Positions 44,454 to 56,746 of a stretch of DNA of 64,000 nucleotides are shown piece by piece. The notes under the pieces were generated by a model. It ran no database searches, was not told where the DNA came from, and saw only the letters and a program-made list of their open reading frames with translations. The position numbers were made by a program, and so were the translations under genes. Position 1 is the stretch's first letter; each line of letters opens with the position of its first letter. Source of the stretch: Gigaspora margarita (taxonomy: Eukaryota; Glomeromycota; Glomeromycetes; Diversisporales; Gigasporaceae); assembly GCA_009809945.1 (NCBI GenBank), contig WTPW01000147.1, positions 139,580 through 203,579 on the forward strand, read 5' to 3'.

Positions 44454-45930
44454 AAAAAAGTGCCATTTATTATATAATTTATTTTTATTAGAAGTTTATA
44501 TTCCATGATTGAATTATCAGCCAATAATAATTTTTATATGTGATAGATTGCTAACTAGTATTTAAAATTCAGATCCAAACTTACTTGCACAAATGCAATT
44601 AATATGAAGGTTTTAGTTGCATAAACAATAAATTAATTGCACATGAGTGTATATAAAATAAAATTTTACTTGCACATATGTACATTAGAAAGTTATTAAG
44701 TAAGTAAATACAATAAAATCTTTAATTTGCAAACTATTATTATATTTATTGTTTATTATTTAACTAAAAGAGACTATCTTATCAACTAAATTGGGGCAAA
44801 ATAAAAGATTAAACTATTAGCTAAATTAATATATATACAGTTGTCATTCTATATAATCACCTCCCATATAGTTACAAACTCTATATAATTATACCAAAAT
44901 ATGATACTGTTTATTTATATTAAAAATACCTCCACATGGTTACAATTATATTATAATCAATTTTTTTAGAATTTGTTGCCCGATTTTAATAATAAAATTA
45001 CTTCTTTACAATTTCATTTTTTATGCAATAATAAATGTTGTTTAGAAGAACAGAATATACTTACTATGAAATTTTTATATAAATTAGATTACTTTTTATT
45101 AGTATTGTTTTTCATTTTCTTATCTATAAATATAGCTAAAAAATTTGTAAAAATATAAAATAAAAATTGTATTACATGTAATGAAATTTTAATCAATTTA
45201 CATGAAAATTTTAAAATAAATGTATTTCATTCTCTTGAATAACTTTTTATATTGCATAAAAATTGATTTGCTTAGTATTATTTTGCCTTTTATATATAGC
45301 AGCAATTAATGCTTGTATATAAAAATTTTTAATAATAAATTTTAAGATCTTTATATACAATTATTGATCATTGCTATTTATGAAAGTCAAAACAACACTA
45401 AACAAATTGATTTTTATTCAATAGGGCAAGTTGTTCAGGAAAACAAAATACATCTACTCTAAAATTTTATGTAAATCAGCTGCTATTTCATTAATATAGG
45501 TTTTTTACATTTAAATAAAAAAAATTACAAATTTTTTAGTTATATTCATAGGTATATAAAATGAAAAATGGTACTGTACTATTAAAGTTATTTGTATACA
45601 AAATAATAACTGATTTATTGATTATATTAAAGCTTCCAATATATATATATATATATATAATTGCCTAATTATTTTTTGTACTTTAAAATTTTAAACTCTT
45701 GTTGCATATTATTTTTTGTGTATGAAAATTTTAATTCTTGTTGCATATTATTTTTCTATACAATTATTTAAATTAATAATTTTAAATGCACACATGTGCA
45801 TTTACTTATCCAGGTTTTTAATGCACAAAAAAAAAGTACTTGCACATGTGCATCTTGTGCAAGCCAATTTTAAGCACTGCTGCTAATCCTCTTTCTCTTC
45901 TCTAGAAATTATATAATAAATAGCACTTCT
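44454..45930. mobile_element. TTA-flanked Harbinger-like MITE with an insertion
   Basis: AAGTGCCATTTATTATATAA and TTATATAATAAATAGCACTT are inverted ends close to those at 18,430-18,597, again flanked by TTA (44,451-44,453 and 45,931-45,933). The shared interior (AATAATAATTTTTATATGTG, GATAGATTGCTAAC) is broken near 44,560 and resumes near 45,889, where a second element has entered. Confidence 0.6.
44560..45888. mobile_element. Element nested in the Harbinger-like MITE
   Basis: Imperfect inverted ends are GTATTTAAAATTC..CTTGCACAAATGCA and TGCACATGTGCATCTTGTGCAAG..AATTTTAAGCAC. Inside are a pogo-like left end at 44,838 (ACAGTTGTCATTCTATATAA) and AT-rich filler. Repeated TTGCACA(A/T)(A/G)TG words lie near both ends. 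No gene. Confidence 0.5.
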
Positions 45931-46479
45931 TTAAGGTTAAGTTTGTATTGAGATTACTATGATTTATTTATATTATGAATTATTATAAAAAATTTTTTCT
46001 CAAAACTTGCTCACTATTATAATAATTATAATATATATTGAATTAGTTTGCATTAGAATTATTATAGTTTATATTGTATGTTACTATAAAATATTCTGTA
46101 GTAAACCTTACTATTTTGGTAATTCATAATTTGTGATTCACTAATATATATTATTAATATTATTCATATTTTAGTTAATTTAAAATATACAAAGTGCATA
46201 TAACAAATAACAGTTGGTTTAAAAAATTATAGATAACAACTGAGAATGAAAATACTAGTTATTTCAATTTTTATACATTAATTATTAATTCACAAATTGA
46301 TCATGAATTACTAAATTATGACAATCTAATATAATATAATGAAAATAATCCTTATCAAGTTAGCTGATTTAACATAGCCTAACCTATTAAATTCATATAG
46401 ATTTTATTAGTATAACCAAGCATTATTTTATAAAACAGTATTAGAATATCAATAATAGGAATATAAATTTGTTATATTT

Positions 46480-47065
46480 GCGACATGTCACTCCTCTGTG
46501 ATTTGACCATTCAAATCACATGATTTTGTAGACAAAAAATTTTTTTAAAAATTAAAGTTTTTACTTAATAAAGTGTAAAATATATATAAAATAGCACATT
46601 ACATAATGTAAATTTTATTCTGAACAACCTTTTCTAAGTTACAAAGATAGATTGTATTAGTAAAAAAAAGACATTTTATAAGAAAAACCAAAAATTTAAA
46701 AAGTTAGCACATATAACTTTTTTTACTAAAATAATCTATCTTTTTAACTTAGAAAAAGTTGTTTAGCATAAAACTTTGTATATAAACATAAATAAGATTA
46801 AATTAGTAAAAAAAAAGTTCTATATGTGCTAATGTTGAAAATTTTTGTTTTTCTTATAAAATGTTTTTTTTTACTAAGATAATCTGTAACTTAGAAAAAG
46901 TTGTTCAGAATAAAATTTTACACTATATATTTTGTTATTGTTTATTTATTTTTATATTTTACTAGTAAAATTTTTAGTTTTTTAAAAAATTTTTTTTTTG
47001 TTTTCAAAATCGATCAATTTGATTGGTCGAATTACAGGGTGCAACATGTTGCGAGTGTGACAAAT
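46480..47065. mobile_element. Foldback element with GCGACATGT / ACATGTTGCG ends
   Basis: TTGCGACATGTCACTCCTCT pairs with AGGGTGCAACATGTTGCGAG, and the inverted repeat continues via GATTTGACCATTCAAAT / CAATTTGATTGGTCGAATT into T/A runs. A second inverted repeat lies inside (46,608-46,922: TTTTATTCTGAACAACCTTT / AAAAGTTGTTCAGAATAAAA). Confidence 0.6.
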
Positions 47066-47600
47066 TTCTATTCCCATCAATAATAATAAATATTATAGTA
47101 TATATATATTTATTTATTGTTAAAAATTTTGATATAAACTTTAATTTAAAAATTAGTACTTTAAACTCATACCAATTTTAGTTTCTAGTATACTTATTAC
47201 CAAAATTTGGTTGTAAATTCTTTACTCCATTCTTTCTTTACCTCATTTTTTTTACTTTTACTATAAAATCTCGAAATAATGAACATGGGCATTATTTCAA
47301 ATCTTGGCCTGAATTAAGCATAATTCAGGCTGAAAATTGTAATTTCACTCCTGTGTATTATTTTGAGATTTTATAGTAGCTGCTTTTCTTCCAATATAGT
47401 AAGGTTCAAAATTCTTTGATCTTTATTCTTTTGTATTATATTTTTCTATTTTTAAAATATCTAGTTGAACAATTTTTGCAATTCTAATTACTCCTTTATT
47501 ATAACAAATAAACATATGTTCTGTTGTGACTAAAGCTAGAAATGGCTGAAAAACTAGAAATTAAAGGTCTTGATTTAAAACTATAAGCCCCAAAATTTTT
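47066..47600. other. Spacer with a short foldback at 47,261-47,378
   Basis: CTATAAAATCTCGAAATAAT and ATTATTTTGAGATTTTATAG form about 20-base inverted ends around a TTCAGGCTGAAAATTG loop, probably a 118-bp MITE. The remainder shows nothing. Confidence 0.5.
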
Positions 47601-50600
47601 TGTAAATTTTATAAAATATTTAAAATTTCTAGCTTCAGCTATGATATGTTCATATTCAGCAGGTGTTAATTGACTAGAGATCTCAAACAGTGAGTGCTTT
47701 TCAGATTCACTAGAGGTAATTGCTTTATAAAGTACATTTACTAGCTTTTATAATGCCTCTTTATGGTTATTTGTTGCATGTACAGTTTTACTTAAACAGG
47801 TATTAGTTATATATTCTGCATAAAATGCTATTGATTGATCTCTTTATTTTGGGCTGCATTAATTATTAATTTTAAGTTGTCTATATTAGTTGGATGTCTA
47901 ATCATATTTTGTTTAATGGATTTTATACCAAAGTACTCTAGTACTTCATCAAATCCAAAGAAATTTATCTGTAGTAAGATTTATAGATCCAACTGCTTGA
48001 AGTTTTGCTTTTAGTATTGGGTTTGTTTCTACTATCGTTAAGAAACATAGTGCTGATTTTGCATATCTACTCTTTCCAGTAATGGGAAATAGTAGAGCAT
48101 AAGCTTTCAAATGTTTATGTTGAACTTCAAAATTACCCATTCAGATACCAATTTTATGAAGCTTAAGCCAACTTGCCCACTAATAATATAAAAACCAAAC
48201 TTTTAAAACATTATTATTTTCATTTTTAATATCTTCTAGTATTATACCATGGTTATCTATATAGTATAACCCTGCAATAGTCATATTTGCATTAGTCATA
48301 ATCTCGCTATAGTCACCCAATTCTTCTATTTAACTATATATACTATATATAAATTCTTGCTCACATTAGTCACAATCTCACAATAGGCACATAGAATGTC
48401 TGATTTTAGCATATAACTATTGCAGGGTTATACTATATATATAAATAACAATTGCTACAGCTGCTCAGATAAGCTCAAGAACACAAAATATTGCTCAGTA
48501 ATTAACAACATCCTGAAGCTTTTCCAAAAATTTTGTACCAAATATAAATGCTAATTCAAATAATCCATAACCAGAAAAAGCAATAATTAAAGCACTGCAC
48601 ATATCCTTGCTTGTATACCACTGACCAAGAATAAGTTTTAGTTTTAGTGATTATTAGAATAATCTGTAAGTTTGTGAAAAATAGCTTTATTACCTAATGT
48701 GTCTTTTTGATTCAAATTTAGATTTTCTATATACATTTTACAAGTCTTGTGAACTGCAAGATTGCTATTTGGAGCAGGTCTAGCTTCTAAAATTACAACA
48801 TTTGGAAGAGAAACTTTGCAATTACTTTTTACTGCTTCTTTGAGTACAATATTTATTTCATCTATAGCAAACTTTATTGAATATTCTGCTATTAACTATC
48901 TAAAAATTGAGTAAGATTTTCCATCTACTGTTCTACAAATAGATTTTTTTTACATAGTTCAACATTATTAGCTACTGGTTCTATATTATTATTAGGCATT
49001 TCAAACTAAAACATCATGTGTAGAGTTGCATGGGCTGTATCCTGTATATCAGCATATAGATTTCTAGCTCTAAATATTTTTTCTTTAAAATTAATATTGT
49101 CTATAATCAGCCAAGCTCCAAATATTTGAACCTGACATTAATTTTTTTTGTGCACTTGCTTCTTTCATTCATTGCTTTCTAACTTTCACTTCATAATCTT
49201 TAGAATATGCTACCATATTTGCTGTATGAAAAATACCACACAAGTATGTTGTAAGCTTTGGTTGTTCACAAAAAGATCCAATTACTCGTGAAAGCCAAAA
49301 TTTCTAGCTTTAAATGCAGTTGTTAAAATTATAAAAAACAAGAATGCTGTACTTTTTACTATTCACTTTCATCAAATTCAGTTATAGTACTTTTGCATTC
49401 TTTTTGTTTTTGTCTAACAATTTTATATTTTTGAAATAGCAAAGTTTAAACTAAACTATCAAAAAAGCTTTTAAATATTTGGTAATACTGCTGCATAGAG
49501 TTTGGACTTTCTAATATTGATTTATAAGGTGCTAAGCTGGTACATAATTTTAAAACTTCAAGAGCAAGTAATTTTTCAAATTCTTCATATTTTTTGGGCA
49601 TTTGTATAAATTTTTGTTTGGAAAAATCAATTTTTTTTTAATTTTAAAAATTGTATTAACAACAAACAAGCTAGGTAAATTGTTAAATGATGTAGAAGGT
49701 TAATTCAAATTAAAATTTTTTATATATGGAATAAGAACTTGAAGTAAATTCTTTTTTATTATATCATTTTCTGAATATACTATCATTTCAATTAGCTTTG
49801 CAAAATGAAAAAGTGTTTCAGTATCATTTAAATGCATTGCAGTGTACCCCAGATCTTCTTTACCTGTACTTATGTGTACATGCAATTGTTCTCTATTCTT
49901 TTTCATAATACTAACAATATATATAATGAACTCCTTGTGAATTATATATTTTTTCTGTATATGAACTATTATTAATAGCTGAGCAGTGAACCATTCCACG
50001 GCAAGGTACTTGTAGCTTCTGATTGTACACAATTCATACATGTTCTATACAGCTTGTTCTATGACTAAAAAAGAACTTCATTTTTTTGCAAAAAAAACAA
50101 ACATGTCAATTAATTTCACTTTTTTCAGTTGAGAATTCATTTTTTAACTTTTTGCTATGCACAGTATTTTGATCATAATTAAAATGTCTTAAGCATACAC
50201 CAAGATGATAAAGTTCTTTGTTAACATCATTAACAGTATTTTCATCAATTTTTAAGATACCAATTAATTTTCACAATCCCTTAACAAATTCTCTATTACA
50301 ACATTGAATTTCTCTATGATATTATCAATTATAACTCATGGTGCAATTTGTTTTGTCTTAATTGCAAGAATCTCTTCAGTATATTTATTACCAGTTTTCT
50401 CATCACTTATTTTTTGCAAAATTGGTATATCTTCTCTTCTATACTAAAATCTTTCCAAGGATTATTTTCAATTTCTGCTAAAACTAGAGCATAATCATAT
50501 AAGCTTTGCTCTAAATCAAATACAGGATTGTTATTATATTCTTTTTTATCATCTGATAAAATCATGCTCTCAATATTTATTAAATTCTCTTGTACTTTAT

Positions 50601-50640
50601 CATAGCTATAGTCAAGTGGCACAAATTCTTGTAAAGATTA
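47601..50640 (-). pseudogene. Large decayed gene of unknown function, minus strand
   Basis: A protein can be followed on the minus strand from about 50,640 to 47,650 in several frames. Segments: DYSYDKVQENLINIESMI (50,610); SLYDYALVLAEIENNPWKDF (50,510); YTEEILAIKTKQIAP (50,370); LYHLGVCLRHFNYDQNTVHS (50,215); LHVHISTGKEDLGYTAMHLN and FHFAKLIEMIVYSEND (49,880-49,760); EFEKLLALEVLKLC (49,590); WLKLHKIGI then MGNFEVQHKHLKAYALLFPI (48,140); FGFDEVLEYFGIKSIKQNM (47,945). At least eight stops or frameshifts separate them. I recall similar large uncharacterised proteins from Rhizophagus but cannot name a domain. The 5' and 3' limits are approximate. Confidence 0.5.
48262..48435. mobile_element. MITE inside the decayed gene
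   Basis: ATAGTATAACCCTGCAATAG and CTATTGCAGGGTTATACTAT are perfect 20-base inverted ends, 174 bp apart in total. Several ATTAGTCA(C)AATCTC words occur inside. The flanks are TATA-rich, so no duplication can be fixed. Confidence 0.7.
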
Positions 50641-51738
50641 TAAACAATTATCCATTTTATTTAAAAGTGATGTTTTTATCTATTATTGTAAAAGTTTTGT
50701 TAATTTGATTTAATTTAATATTTGGTTAATAAACTAAGATGAATTAAGGTTTTTTTATATATATATATTTTTTGTTCTAATACAGATTCTAATATCTGAA
50801 TATAAATGGGCAAAGTAGTTTTGTAAGTAATAATATATCTCTTACTTATATTAAATAATAAATTATATGATTTAGTGTAATTAAACCAAATTAATTAAAT
50901 TGCATAATTTTATATCATTTATATTATTTAAATAATAATGATAAACAAAATCAGTTTTTTATGTTTGGCTCTATAAAAAAAGTGGTCCAAGTAGTGTTAT
51001 AGCTTAACACAGAGAAGTCTGTAATAGCACATGTACTGTGGCATGTATATGCATGCTACACAAAATGTCACATATTTAAAATTATATGCATCAGCATGTT
51101 GTGCATGTTCAGAATGGCACCTGTAAGCTTTTTATATAGAATGGCATGTATAGACTCATTAGTTGGAATTATATGTATTAAATAGTACTATATCTCATAT
51201 GGCCAATAAAATCACAGGATCAGGTGTAACGCAAAAATTCAAAACAACTGACTTTTTTTAAAACAATCCTCTGTATCTCAAAATCTTGTCTATGAAAAAG
51301 CTTTTTAATTCCTAACAAAAAAAATTCCTTGCAAAATTTTGCTATAGACATGTTTGTTAACACCCCTTAACAATTATATCATACTCTAACTAATTAAATT
51401 TATTTACTCTTATTTATAACTCATAAGAAATATAACTGAAATATATGCATGTGAACTTACATGTACCTCGACTGTGCCAAAACCTGTGAATTTTGGCTTA
51501 GTAAAGTGTAGCAAAACCCAGTCTATTTATGGTCCAAAATGTTTGAGCAGATAGTCCAATTCAGACCATTTTATTCATGCCAACACAGAATTCACATGTG
51601 CAAACCCAGTTCTCTAGCTGTTCTACAGATTACCATACTTTTCTATAGAAACACATGCATATCCAGTTAGATTTTTTTATAGAGTAGTTGAAAATTATTT
51701 ATTTGTAAAATAAGAAATATTATATAATTCTAATTATT
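50641..51738. other. AT-rich non-coding
   Basis: A fragment near 51,200-51,380 (ATCACAGGATCAGGTGTAAC) resembles the interior of the 16,722 MITE (GGGATCAGGTGTAAT). Repeated GCATGT(A/G) words lie at 51,020-51,150. Otherwise nothing. Confidence 0.45.
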
Positions 51739-51827
51739 AGTCAAGGGACATGTCCAACTGAGTGCAATTACTTATAGATCAAATGAGTTGACTCATCTAA
51801 TTTTATATGTAAATATATGCAAAAAAT

Positions 51828-52149
51828 AGGACCCTGAACAATCTATGTAATGTCATATTTGAAAAATTGCTAATGGAGGGCCATTTTTTTTAAAAGGTTA
51901 TATTTGAAAAGTAGGTATTGGGTAAAAAGGTTATATTTGAAAATGGGTAATAGGCAAAATGAGTATATTTGAAAAAATGGTAATAGGGTAATTTTTTCAA
52001 ATATTATATTTGAAAAGTGGTAATAGAAATTGTAAATGTCAGGGGGGAGGGGGCCATTTTTTTTTAGAGAGCATTGGTTCAGTTTTTTTTTTTTTTTNNN
52101 NNNNNNNNNNNNNNNNNNNNNNNNNNNNNNNNNNNNNNNNNNNNNNNNN

Positions 52150-52186
<37 letters not shown>

Positions 52187-52362
52187 GAGTGTTGGTTCGA
52201 AAAATTTTTTTGAAAGCTTACATTTCGAAAATTGGAAACCGATACCAAAGTTGGTATTTAATGTTTGAAATGTAGCTGATATATACCAAATTAGAACCGC
52301 TAACAGAAAAAATTTTTACTATGATCCTCAAATATAACCTCACATAGATTATTCAGGGTCCT
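51828..52362. mobile_element. hAT-like element with perfect 8-bp duplication, containing a minisatellite and a gap
   Basis: AGGACCCTGAACAATCTATG and CATAGATTATTCAGGGTCCT are inverted ends. CAAAAAAT flanks both sides (51,820-51,827 and 52,363-52,370), and the opposite arm of the surrounding palindrome gives the empty site. Inside are four to five units of GTTATATTTGAAAA..GGTAATAGG and a poly-T tract with 52 Ns (52,098-52,149). Confidence 0.85.
52098..52149. other. Run of 52 N in a poly-T tract
   Basis: Assembly gap or masked low-quality homopolymer. The true length of the T tract is unknown, and frames across it are meaningless. Confidence 0.95.
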
Positions 52363-53368
52363 CAAAAAATTATTTAAATTGAATTTACTTAAAAGTATGC
52401 ATAAAAGTTTCTTTAAATTTTAAATATATATTCTTTAGCATTTAATACTCTTTTGTTCAAAGTTTTAGTTCTTAATTTTAAGCAGGGGGCTAAAAATCTT
52501 TTACTAAAGTTAACCAATTCTTTACTATGCTCAAATGAGTGACTCACTCTATATAATAATATAATTAGTTAAAATAATTCTTTAAAAATATTAAAGATGC
52601 TATTAAGTAAAGGTTTCTTGTGCTTTAATTGAAAGTTAAAAAGGAGGTTCTTCTGATTTTAATAGTAGTTAAATCATCAAAATTGGCTTGGTAGAGCCCA
52701 AGATACTTGGAATCAAAGAAGAGAACATAAGAATCTGCAAAGTCACTATTACACAAAGTATAATACTTTGTATAACAGTGAATTTGCAAATCCTTATATT
52801 TTTTTCTTTGATCCCAAGTATATTGGGTTTCACCAAGCCAATTTTGATATTTTATCTATCATTAGATTCAGAAAAACCTCTTCTTTAACTTTCAATTAGA
52901 GTAAAAAAAGACTTTATTTTATAGCATCTTTTATATTTTAAAAGATTATTTTAACCAATTATATTATTATATAGAGTGAATCATGTATTTGACTTAAAGA
53001 ACATAGTAAAGAATTGAACAACTTTAGTAAAAGATTTTTAACCTCTTGCTTCACTTTAAAAATTAAAACTTTAAACATAAAAGTATTAAATGCCAAAAAA
53101 AAAAAACTTTTATATGTACTCTTTTAAATAAATTTAATTTAAATAATTTTTTTGCATAAATTTACAAATAAAATTAGGTAAATCAACTCATTTGATTTAT
53201 AAGTCAAAATTTCTAAGCTATTACATATGAACATATCCCTTGACTATTATTAAAAAAAATAAATTNATTAGTTAATTTTTTTGGTTTAATGTAAAGTACA
53301 ATAAAAACAATAGGTTTAATCTTTTTTATTGTTATAATAAACTTGTTTAATTAATTAAACAATTTCTA

Positions 53369-53638
53369 CTACTGTAAATTACTAGATACAAGACCCTCTA
53401 TAATAGTAAATCCACTATATAGTCTACCAAGATACAAATCAAAGAATCTGTATTAATCAAATCTGATTTTTTCGAATATCCAAACTGTTTATTATAAATG
53501 CAAAACATGCATACTTTTCAAAGTTTGCTTTTTGGGAACTTGAACTCATAGCTGCATACCAGATCTAGGATCTATTATAGGGTTTAAAATTGGTGGAATG
53601 TAAGAGACCTGGGTCTTGTATTCAGCAATTTATGGTAG
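53369..53638. mobile_element. 270-bp MITE with CTACTGTAAATT ends
   Basis: CTACTGTAAATTACTAGATA and TATTCAGCAATTTATGGTAG are imperfect inverted ends, each followed by CAAGACCC / GGGTCTTG. The ends resemble the 19,956 family (ACTGTATATGCTCG..). No duplication was identified. Confidence 0.55.
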
Positions 53639-53710
53639 CTAAAAATTAAATTTCTATTTATTTAAATATATAAAAATATTTTAAAGTAGGATAATCTTAA
53701 TACTCACTAG

Positions 53711-53990
53711 TAGTGTTGTACATTTTTAATGTTCTAGCCTTTTTTTGCCATGTCCCAACATTCCAATGTTCCAGTGTCCCAAGTGTTCTACCTATATTCC
53801 ATGTCTTGATAATTAATAAATTAATTTTAAAAAATACATGATTATATATTTTTCTAGATACTAAACACATTTCTAAAAAAATTAAATTTGATTATCTTAA
53901 TAAAATTTTAAATAATTTCAATTTAAAAATTGTTTCAAAATGTTCCAAAATGTTCCAACTCATGTTCTAACTGTTCCATTTACAATACTA
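53711..53990. mobile_element. Possible hAT-like MITE rich in TGTTCCAA words
   Basis: TAGTGTTGTACATTTTTAA and TTCCATTTACAATACTA are weak inverted ends. The interior repeats (A)TGTTCCA(A) near both ends. The flanking octamers do not match, so this is tentative. Confidence 0.4.
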
Positions 53991-54718
53991 GGACCCTGAA
54001 ATATACATAGATAGGTTAGGTTAATTATAGGGTTACTAAAAAAGAAAAGATCTGCATAAAAAACCAAAAATAAGCAAAAATTACTATAAATAGAAAAGAT
54101 CTGCATAAAAAACCTCAAAAATAAGCAAACTCATACCTGACCAGTATATAAAATAGCATGATAAAAATCTGGATCTACCGTTTTTTATATTGCATATACT
54201 GGTATTTTAAAATTGGGCTAGTGCAACAAACAGTGCATGATTTGGGGTTTTTTGAAGTAACTGGTGCATATGTACACTAGGAATGTAGTATAAACAACTG
54301 GACCAGCTTTATATAAAAATTTTTTACAAGTTTTTTTTTTGAACTAGTATTTTTTTAAATAACAGGTGCATGTACCGGTAAATTAAAATTTCTATTTTAA
54401 ACACTGTACCTGATATCTATATATATTTCGAGGTCCTACAATACTGCTAACTAGTGGTAAATTTTACTAACCAATTAGAATTAAAGATTAATTATAATAT
54501 ATAAAAAAATTTTGTTTACAAAATAAAAAATTTTTTAAAAATACTTTCTAACTAAAAATTTTCTCTATAAAACTACTATTTTTTATACAAAAAAATTCCT
54601 TATAAAATTTTATTATATAATATATCTTTTTCTAAATATAATATTAACTTTAACTTTATTTTAATAATAAGAAATATAGTATTTATTTGTTTTGCTATAT
54701 ATAATTAGACATAGATAA

Positions 54719-55905
54719 GGGGGCATCCATAAATACTGTTATGTACCCCTATATAGTAGCTCTTGACCCCTCTAGACTATATAAAAAAATTTTTAAAAAT
54801 CTGTATATTTATTTATAAAATTTTACAAAAACTTGGATATATTATGACCCAGTGATCTAATTTGGATGATTTTGGTACTATTCAATTCGTCTTTATGAGA
54901 TGAATCCAATGGTACCAAAATCATTTTATGTAGTTCACTGGATCAAGAGTTATTCACAAAAATCTATTGATTTTATCCCTTAAACCATATTCCAGGCAAA
55001 TTTTCCTAGAAAATTAAAAAGTATTTATAATTTTTTAAATAAAACAAAAATTTATTAAGAATATAGGGTATACTTTTTTGATAAAATTCTTTTTTTAAAA
55101 CATATTTTTTAAACTTTCTTAGAAAAATTTTTTAAAATTATTAGAAAACTTTCATACAATAAAACTTTAAAGTTTTTATTTAAAAATTTTTACTATAGAA
55201 TTTTTCTTTAACTTTTCTTAAATTTTATATGTTCCCGTCTATAAAAAAAAATTTCACTTCTAATACAAGACTTAATTTTTACAAGTAAATCACAAAAGTT
55301 GCAATAATAAAAGTTGTAATCCTTTTTATAAACTACAATATTTATTAAAAACAAAGAGCTAAAGCTAATATTTATAGAGTTCACCAAGAATTAGTGATAA
55401 TTTTTTTGGTTAAAATTTTTTTTAAAAATTGTCTATTTTTAGCTTATAAGCAACTTATACTTTTTTCTTATAATATAAAATTAAATTTTACTAAAATATA
55501 ATCCTTATTTTCAAATATTATTAAATAAAATTTTATTTTAATATTTTAATTTTTAAAAAAAGTAGATCATAAGTATATTTATAGTATTTTTCTAGGCAAA
55601 TTTGCCTGAAACAGCCTACAGATTAAGGGATAGTAATTTTATAAGAAAAAATAATAACCAAAAGTATTTGGCTAATAAAACGTGATCTAGTGATCCAAAT
55701 TAAATGTTTTGGTACCATTCGAATCCTCTTCTCGAGACAATTCGAATGGTACCAAAATCATCCAATTTGGACCTCTAGATCGAGTTTTAGACAAATTTTT
55801 ATAAAAAAATTGCATTATATTTTTTTGATCTCTCCTACTTATTGGAAGAGATGTTATATTTTGGAGGACCCACCCTCAAGCATAACATTATTTATGGATG
55901 CCCTA
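54719..55905. mobile_element. Second GGGCATCCATAAATA MITE, interrupted
   Basis: Homologous end to end with 4,203-4,733, including both hairpins (about 54,853-54,950 and 55,693-55,770). It carries a 655-bp insertion between GATTTTA and GTAATTTTATAAGAAA. TAA stands on both sides (54,715-54,717 region and 55,905), weakly consistent with a 3-bp duplication. Confidence 0.75.
54976..55630. mobile_element. 655-bp TA-flanked insertion with TCCCTTAA ends
   Basis: TCCCTTAAACCATATTCCAG and GCCTACAGATTAAGGGA are the ends, followed inward by GGCAAATTTTCCTAGAAAA against TTTTTCTAGGCAAATTTGCC. TA flanks both sides (54,974-54,975 and 55,631-55,632). Comparison with the uninterrupted copy at about 4,456 (GATTTTAAAGTAATTGTATA) confirms the junctions. 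Non-coding. Confidence 0.85.
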
Positions 55906-56738
55906 ATCACTAGTGAATTTTATCACTGGTAAATACTAAATTAATTTTTTAAAGTATTTATATTTGCTAATTTTAAAATTAAATAACATTATCAAAAAAT
56001 AAATTTATTAGTAATTATAAGGTACAAAAAAGTTTAATAAGTAAATATTTCAATTTTATATATGCAATATAGCCCAAATTATAAAAATTGCTAGAATAAG
56101 TAATGCAAATTTTAATTTAATAAATTTTAATTGGGCAAAATTTTTTATAATAAAAAATTTTAGTTTTTATTTGGTAAAAAATTTTTAAAATAAAGAAGCT
56201 AAGCTTTCAATTGGTCATAATAAAAAATCCAAGTTTTAATTTGTCAAATTTATAAATTATATCTATTTTAATTTTACTTTTTGATATAAAATAATCTAAC
56301 TTTAGAAGTTATTAACTCTTTATAAAAATTATATTTTTGAATCTAACTAGTAATTTTATAGAACTTGGTTTAAAAAATACAATTACTTATAACAGACCTC
56401 TCTATACTTTTATATACATACTCAATAATGTACAATAGTCTTAAATATAGTAAAAAAACCTCATTATGTTACAAATTATTTATAATTCCTATTACTACAA
56501 AATTTAATAGTTTTATTAATTAATTTATGATCTATATACTAATGATGCTACCTGAAACTATATAGTTTCAGATTGACCAAAACTGAACCTGGCATAACTA
56601 GTTTTGGATATAATCTTTTTGGCTAAAACTTGCCTAAAGACCTGAAACTATACCAATACTCCATAACTATACTGAAATTCTGAAACTGGCCTGCTAATAA
56701 ATTTTCTTTTTTGGTTTTATAACTTGTACAAATTAGTA
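55906..56738. other. AT-rich spacer
   Basis: No gene. The repeated word CTGAAACT(A/G) near 56,560-56,690 is a local feature only. Confidence 0.4.
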
Positions 56739-56746
56739 GGATCTGG

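Larger units (their letters stand above)
51739..53245. mobile_element. Long foldback element with AGTCAAGGGA ends
   Basis: AGTCAAGGGACATGT and ACATATCCCTTGACT are the ends. The two arms align for several hundred bases (for example GATCAAATGAGTTGACTCAT against AAATCAACTCATTTGATTTA) and meet near 52,760 at a CACAAAGTATAATACTTTGT centre. The left arm is interrupted by the element at 51,828-52,362; the right arm is not. The centre (GAAGAGAACATAAGA..) also occurs at 7,236-7,318. Confidence 0.75.

Noticed and set aside
52010..52268. Poly-Phe / poly-Lys open frames
   Set aside because: Produced by a T homopolymer and 52 Ns inside a transposable element.
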